Shown here: one piece after another, positions 15,091 through 18,561 of the stretch
Layout of the letters: every line of letters begins with the position of its first letter
Numbering within the stretch: the first letter of the stretch is position 1
Assembly: GCA_905215465.1 (NCBI GenBank)
Contig: CAJMPT010000035.1
Span: forward strand, 1 to 18,561
From: an uncultured bacterium
GTDB taxonomy: Bacteria; Actinomycetota; Coriobacteriia; Coriobacteriales; Atopobiaceae
Direction of reading: 5' to 3'
DNA length: 18,561 nucleotides
The notes under the pieces: generated by a model
What the model was told of the DNA's origin: nothing
Database searches by the model: none
Seen by the model: only the letters and a program-made list of their open reading frames with translations
Translations under genes and position numbers: made by a program

Positions 15091-15119
15091 TGCACACCCC
15101 TACAACTAAGTGATATAGT
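15091..15119 (+). promoter_or_regulatory. Promoter of the FMN-riboswitch ribU operon
   Basis: TGCACA (-35, 15091-15096) and TATAGT (-10, 15114-15119) are separated by 17 bp, and TG at 15111-15112 makes the -10 an extended one. Transcription would begin near 15126, just ahead of the riboswitch. Confidence 0.65.
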
Positions 15120-15130
15120 CGGCAACGTCA

Positions 15131-15278
15131 GTTTCAGGGCGGGGTGAGATTCCCCACTGGCGGTAACGGGAGCGCAGGCGGACAGTCGCCGGCAAGAAAC
15201 CCGAAGTCCGCGACCCGCGAATACGCGGTTGACCTGGTGGGATTCCAGGACCAACGGTATAGTCCGGATGGAAGAAAC
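15131..15278 (+). promoter_or_regulatory. FMN riboswitch (RFN element)
   Basis: The conserved RFN blocks are present in order: CAGGGCGGGGTGAGATTCCC, ACTGGCGGTAA, AAGTCCGCGACC, TGGTGGGATTCCAGGACCAA, CGGTATAGTCCGGATGG. The closing P1 stem pairs GTTTC (15131-15135) with GAAAC (15274-15278). GGAGG of the ribU ribosome site starts at the very next base (15279), and no terminator fits between aptamer and ATG. FMN binding is therefore more likely to block translation initiation than to cause attenuation; that mechanism is inference. Confidence 0.95.
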
Positions 15279-15289
15279 GGAGGCCACAC

Positions 15290-15865
15290 ATGGCCACTTC
15301 CACGCACAGCACGCACGACACGCACTCCACCACCGCCGGTTCCGGCTGGTCGACCCGCCGCATCGCGGTGACGGCGCTGTTCTGCGCGCTCTCGCTCATC
15401 ACGAGCTTCATCGAGATCCCCATCTTCCCGCCGGCGCCGTGGCTCGAGTACGACCCGTCCTGCGTCGTCGCCCTCGTCGCGGGCCTCGCCTTCGGCCCGG
15501 TCACCGGCACCATCGTGATCGTGCTCTCGTGGCTCGTGCACCTCGTGTTCCAGTTCAGCCCGTGGGGCGTCCTGATGGCCATCGCGGCCAACGCGTCGCT
15601 CGTCATCCCCTGCTCGCTCATCGCCCGCAAGCTCGGCGGCAAGCGCGGCCTGGCCGTGGGCATGGCCGTAGGCGCCGTGATCTCGCTGGCCGTGTGCATC
15701 GTCATGAACCTCATCGTCACGCCGCTCTACACTGCCGTCACCGTCGACGCCGTCGTCGCCATGATCCTGCCCATCCTCGTTCCGTTCAACGTCCTCAAGC
15801 TGGCCCTCAACTGCGCTCTCACCGCGCTCGTGCAGGGGCCCGTCTCGAAGGCGCTCGCGGGGTAG
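15290..15865 (+). CDS. ribU: Riboflavin-specific ECF transporter S component RibU
   Basis: This 191-residue membrane protein is the substrate-binding S component for riboflavin uptake. About six hydrophobic segments follow a Ser/Thr/His-rich cytoplasmic tail (1-20). The first segment contains the small-residue pattern TALFCALS (28-35) used to dock on EcfT. The riboflavin-binding signature EYDPS (53-57) followed by ALVAGLAFGP is characteristic of RibU. The ATG at 15290 is 6 bases after GGAGG. The FMN riboswitch immediately upstream fixes the substrate with high confidence, and the gene is first in an operon with its energizing module (8 bases to the ATPase gene). Confidence 0.94.
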   Translation: MATSTHSTHDTHSTTAGSGWSTRRIAVTALFCALSLITSFIEIPIFPPAPWLEYDPSCVVALVAGLAFGPVTGTIVIVLSWLVHLVFQFSPWGVLMAIAANASLVIPCSLIARKLGGKRGLAVGMAVGAVISLAVCIVMNLIVTPLYTAVTVDAVVAMILPILVPFNVLKLALNCALTALVQGPVSKALAG

Positions 15866-15873
15866 GGACGCGC

Positions 15874-17616
15874 ATGAGCTCCGGCTTGGATAAAGACTTT
15901 GATCTAAAGGGAGGCGCCGTCGTGCGCCTCTCGCGCGTTACGCTGCGCTACGGGGACGACTGCGCGCTCGACGACGTCACGCTCGAGGTGCCTCGCGGCC
16001 AGCGCGTGTGCGTCCTGGGCGCCAACGGCAGCGGCAAGTCCACGCTCGCCTCGGTCATCTGCGGGCTTTTGGCCCCGGACGAGGGAGACGTAGAGCTCGT
16101 GGGAGAGCACGTGTGCGAGGGCGGCGTGCCCGACCTTGCGGCTTATCGCCGCGCCCGCCGCGCCCTCGGCCTCGTCTTTCAGAATCCCGACGACCAGATT
16201 GTGACGAGCGTCGTGGCCGACGACGTGGCCTTCGGGCCCGAGAACCTCGGCCTTCCCCGCGACGAGATCAGACGCCGCGTGGACCGCGAGCTCGCCCGCG
16301 TGGCGCTCACCGACTACGTGCGCGCCGACCCGTCGCGCATGAGCGGCGGGCAGCGGCAGCGCGTGTGCATCGCCGGCGCGTTGGCCATGGAGCCGCAGGT
16401 GCTCGTGCTCGACGAGCCGTCCTCGCTTCTGGACGTGCGCGGCCGCGAGGCCATCATGCGCGTGATGGGCCGCCTGGCAGCCGCGGGCGCCACGCTCGTC
16501 CACGTGACGCATTTCATGGACGAGGCGCTCGAGGCCGACCGCGTCATCGTCATGCGCGCCGGCCGCGTCGTACTCGACGGGGCGCCGCGCGAGGTGTTCT
16601 GCGACGCCAACGCCGGGCTCATCGACGAGCTCGGGCTCGAGCTGCCCTTCGACCTGCGTCTCTTGCGGGCAAGAAGGGCGCTGACGGGCGCCGACCGCGC
16701 GCAGCGGGCGCCTCTTTCCAAGAACGGCGCCCCTCGCGAGCTGTTCTGCCGCGTGAGCGGCGTCAGCTTCTCCTACACCCCGCGCCATGCGGCGCTCAAC
16801 GACGTCTCTTTCCAGGTCCTTGAGGGCGAGAGCTGCGCCGTCGTAGGCCAGACCGGTTCCGGCAAGTCGACGCTGCTGCGCCTGCTCTGCGGCCTGGAGG
16901 CCCCCGATGCCGGCACCGTCGAGGTCGCCGGCGCCACCACGGCGACCAAGCGCGGCCGCCGCGATGTCCGCCGCGCGGTCGGCTACGTCATGCAGCACCC
17001 CGAGCGGCAGCTCTTTGCCCAGACGGTGGAATCAGACGTCGCCTTCGGCCCGAGCAACATGGGCCTTCCCGCCGACGAGGTCGCCCACCGGGTCGGCCAC
17101 GCGCTCGACCTGGTGGGCCTTGCCGCAAAGAAGGACCTCTCGCCCTTCGAGCTCTCCGGCGGACAGAAGCGCCTCGCCGCCATCGCGGGCGTGCTCGCCA
17201 TGGAGCCCAAACTGCTCGTCCTCGACGAGCCGACGGCCGGGCTCGACCCGCGCGGCCGCGCCGGCCTGCGCCGTCTGCTGGCCGAGCTGCGCGACCACGG
17301 CATCACGATCGTGCAGGTGACGCACTCGATGGAGGACGCCGCGCGCGCGGACCGCGTGGTCGTGCTCGACCAGTCCCGCGTGATCGCCGACGGCACGCCG
17401 GCGGAGGTTTTCTCGCCAGACAACGCGGCGCGGCTCCACGCGTGCGGGCTCGGCATCCCCCGGCCGCTCGCCTACGCGCGCTCCCTTGGAAAGAAGGGCG
17501 TGCCCGCACTCGGCGACCCCCTCACCATCGAGGAGCTCGCCGCCGCGCTCGGGCCGCTGACGGACGCCGGCGACGCGAACGGCGCGAACACCCAGCGCAA
17601 GGAGGTGAGCGCCTAG
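15874..17616 (+). CDS. Fused ECF transporter ATPase (EcfA1-EcfA2 in one chain)
   Basis: This 580-residue cytoplasmic protein carries two complete ABC ATPase domains that power ECF uptake. Domain 1 has Walker A GANGSGKST (49-57), Q-loop Q103, signature MSGGQ (156-160), Walker B VLVLDEP (176-182) and H213. Domain 2 has Walker A GQTGSGKST (325-333), Q374, signature ELSGGQ (426-431), Walker B LLVLDEP (447-453) and H484. Both look catalytically intact. In most ECF systems the two ATPases are separate proteins of about 280 residues each; here a linker of roughly 40 residues (260-295) joins them. The ATG at 15874 has GTAGGGA upstream, 8 bases after the ribU stop. The stop codon abuts the ecfT ATG. 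An open frame running left to 15229 only crosses ribU out of frame. Confidence 0.94.
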   Translation: MSSGLDKDFDLKGGAVVRLSRVTLRYGDDCALDDVTLEVPRGQRVCVLGANGSGKSTLASVICGLLAPDEGDVELVGEHVCEGGVPDLAAYRRARRALGLVFQNPDDQIVTSVVADDVAFGPENLGLPRDEIRRRVDRELARVALTDYVRADPSRMSGGQRQRVCIAGALAMEPQVLVLDEPSSLLDVRGREAIMRVMGRLAAAGATLVHVTHFMDEALEADRVIVMRAGRVVLDGAPREVFCDANAGLIDELGLELPFDLRLLRARRALTGADRAQRAPLSKNGAPRELFCRVSGVSFSYTPRHAALNDVSFQVLEGESCAVVGQTGSGKSTLLRLLCGLEAPDAGTVEVAGATTATKRGRRDVRRAVGYVMQHPERQLFAQTVESDVAFGPSNMGLPADEVAHRVGHALDLVGLAAKKDLSPFELSGGQKRLAAIAGVLAMEPKLLVLDEPTAGLDPRGRAGLRRLLAELRDHGITIVQVTHSMEDAARADRVVVLDQSRVIADGTPAEVFSPDNAARLHACGLGIPRPLAYARSLGKKGVPALGDPLTIEELAAALGPLTDAGDANGANTQRKEVSA

Positions 17617-18411
17617 ATGGCCTTCAAGCTCGAGGTCGGCCAGTACTTCGAGGCCGACTCCCCCATCCACGCGCTCGACGCGCGCGTCAAGTTCTGCTGC
17701 GCCCTCGCCGCCATGATCGCGCTGTTCTGCGCCGCCACCCCCGCGCAGCTCGCGGCAGGTGCCGTCTTCTCCGTCGGCGCCGTGGCCGCGAGCCGTGTGC
17801 CCGTCGGGCGCGTGGCGGCATCGGTGAGGCCCCTCGTTTTCTTCCTCGCGTTTCTTTCGCTGTTCAACCTGATCTTTGTGCAAACGGGCAACGAGCTGCT
17901 GGTCGCAGGCCCCGTTCGCATTACCGACGGCGGCCTGTGGGCGGCAATCCTGTACACCGCTCGCTTTGGCCTTGCCCTCATGGTGGGCTCGCTCATCCTG
18001 CTGACCACCACGCCGACCGAACTCTCGGACGGCTTCGACGCCATGCTCGCACCGCTCGCGCGCCTCGGCCTACCCGCCCACGAGATCGCCATGGTGTTCA
18101 GCCTGATGCTGCGCTTCGTGCCCACGCTGGCCGACGAGGCCTCGGCCATCCTCGACGCGCAGGCCATGCGCGGCGGCGGCTTTGACGAGGGCGGCCCCGT
18201 GCGGCGCGTCCGCGCGATCGTCCCCGTGATCGTGGCGCTTCTTGCCAGCGGGCTGCGGCACGCCGACGGGCTCTCACGAGCGCTCGACGCCCGCTGCTAC
18301 GAGGGCGGAGAAGGCCGCACCCACCTGCGCGAGCAGCGGCTTTGTGCCCGCGACGCCGTTGCCGTCGCGACAACGCTCGGCTTCATCGCGGCGATGGTCG
18401 CGCTCGGCTAG
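17617..18411 (+). CDS. ecfT: ECF transporter transmembrane component EcfT
   Basis: This 264-residue integral membrane protein couples the ATPases to the S component. Several hydrophobic segments (about 26-60, 70-90, 105-130) precede the two cytoplasmic coupling helices, whose motifs appear as QAMRGGGF (about 184-191) and ALDARCYEGG (about 225-234), variants of the family's Ala-Arg-Gly signatures. A final hydrophobic segment ends the protein. The ATG directly follows the ATPase stop codon (TAGATG), with AAGGAGG inside the end of the upstream gene, so expression is coupled. No terminator is evident after it; the operon may end or continue beyond the window. Confidence 0.93.
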   Translation: MAFKLEVGQYFEADSPIHALDARVKFCCALAAMIALFCAATPAQLAAGAVFSVGAVAASRVPVGRVAASVRPLVFFLAFLSLFNLIFVQTGNELLVAGPVRITDGGLWAAILYTARFGLALMVGSLILLTTTPTELSDGFDAMLAPLARLGLPAHEIAMVFSLMLRFVPTLADEASAILDAQAMRGGGFDEGGPVRRVRAIVPVIVALLASGLRHADGLSRALDARCYEGGEGRTHLREQRLCARDAVAVATTLGFIAAMVALG

Positions 18412-18468
18412 CCGGCTGCCGGCATCTCGTTCTGCTCCGGGTGGTCTGGATACTTTGAATTCTAGTAT

Positions 18469-18504
18469 TGCCAAAGGGTGCCAAAGGGAAAGGGTGCCAA
18501 AGGG
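18469..18504 (+). repeat. Three copies of a 10-bp repeat
   Basis: TGCCAAAGGG occurs at 18469-18478, 18479-18488 and 18495-18504, the first two in direct tandem. It lies in a non-coding stretch 58 bases past ecfT that runs to the window edge. Similar sequences accompany REP-type palindromes in other genomes (from memory), but no inverted partner is seen here. Confidence 0.6.
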
Positions 18505-18561
18505 GACGCCGGGAGGCATACCGCAGCGGCCACTACGCGAGAAAGCTCGTCACCGGGGCAG

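Overview
The window is high-GC, densely coding bacterial DNA. Its gene content points to an anaerobic, fermentative actinobacterium of the class Coriobacteriia (Olsenella/Atopobium/Collinsella relatives). The main grounds are a phosphoketolase, a giant oxygen-sensitive-type acyl-CoA dehydratase/activase, and a short-chain dehydrogenase that looks very close to the 7beta-hydroxysteroid dehydrogenase of Collinsella aerofaciens. The taxonomic call is an inference from gene content and was not computed.

Layout. Bases 206-5540 (minus) hold a two-gene operon: a TetR-type regulator whose end overlaps the start of a 1542-residue fused 2-hydroxyacyl-CoA dehydratase/activase homologue. A perfect 7-3-7 palindrome sits on the tetR promoter and a strong terminator closes the operon. 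Bases 6095-8602 (minus) encode phosphoketolase (xfp), with its own terminator and a promoter carrying two LacI-type operator-like sites 31 bp apart. Bases 9191-10276 (plus) encode an orphan protein with an AbiEi-antitoxin-like N-terminal part and a Vsr/DUF559-like nuclease fold. Bases 10331-11356 (minus) encode a LacI-family repressor, divergent from a UPF0210/DUF711 protein (11508-12872, plus). The putative 7beta-HSDH follows at 13178-13972 (plus). murB (14087-15001, minus) converges on it across a shared bidirectional terminator. Divergent from murB, an FMN riboswitch (about 15131-15278) heads ribU - fused ecfA1A2 - ecfT (15290-18411), a complete riboflavin ECF transporter operon.

The two large intergenic gaps on either side of xfp (5541-6094 and 8603-9190) each carry a 158-bp composite element. 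Each element consists of three 37-bp near-palindromic modules in the same order and orientation (+,+,-). I do not recognise this element. It is the most unusual non-coding structure in the window, and it also explains why several open frames run spuriously through these gaps.

How the genes fit together: xfp feeds acetyl-phosphate formation in sugar fermentation and appears to be under LacI-type control. The ECF operon imports riboflavin under FMN feedback, which supplies flavin for MurB (FAD) and other flavoenzymes. The 7beta-HSDH candidate would let the organism interconvert 7-oxo and 7beta-hydroxy bile acids, which suggests a gut habitat. No tRNA, rRNA, CRISPR array or transposase gene was seen.
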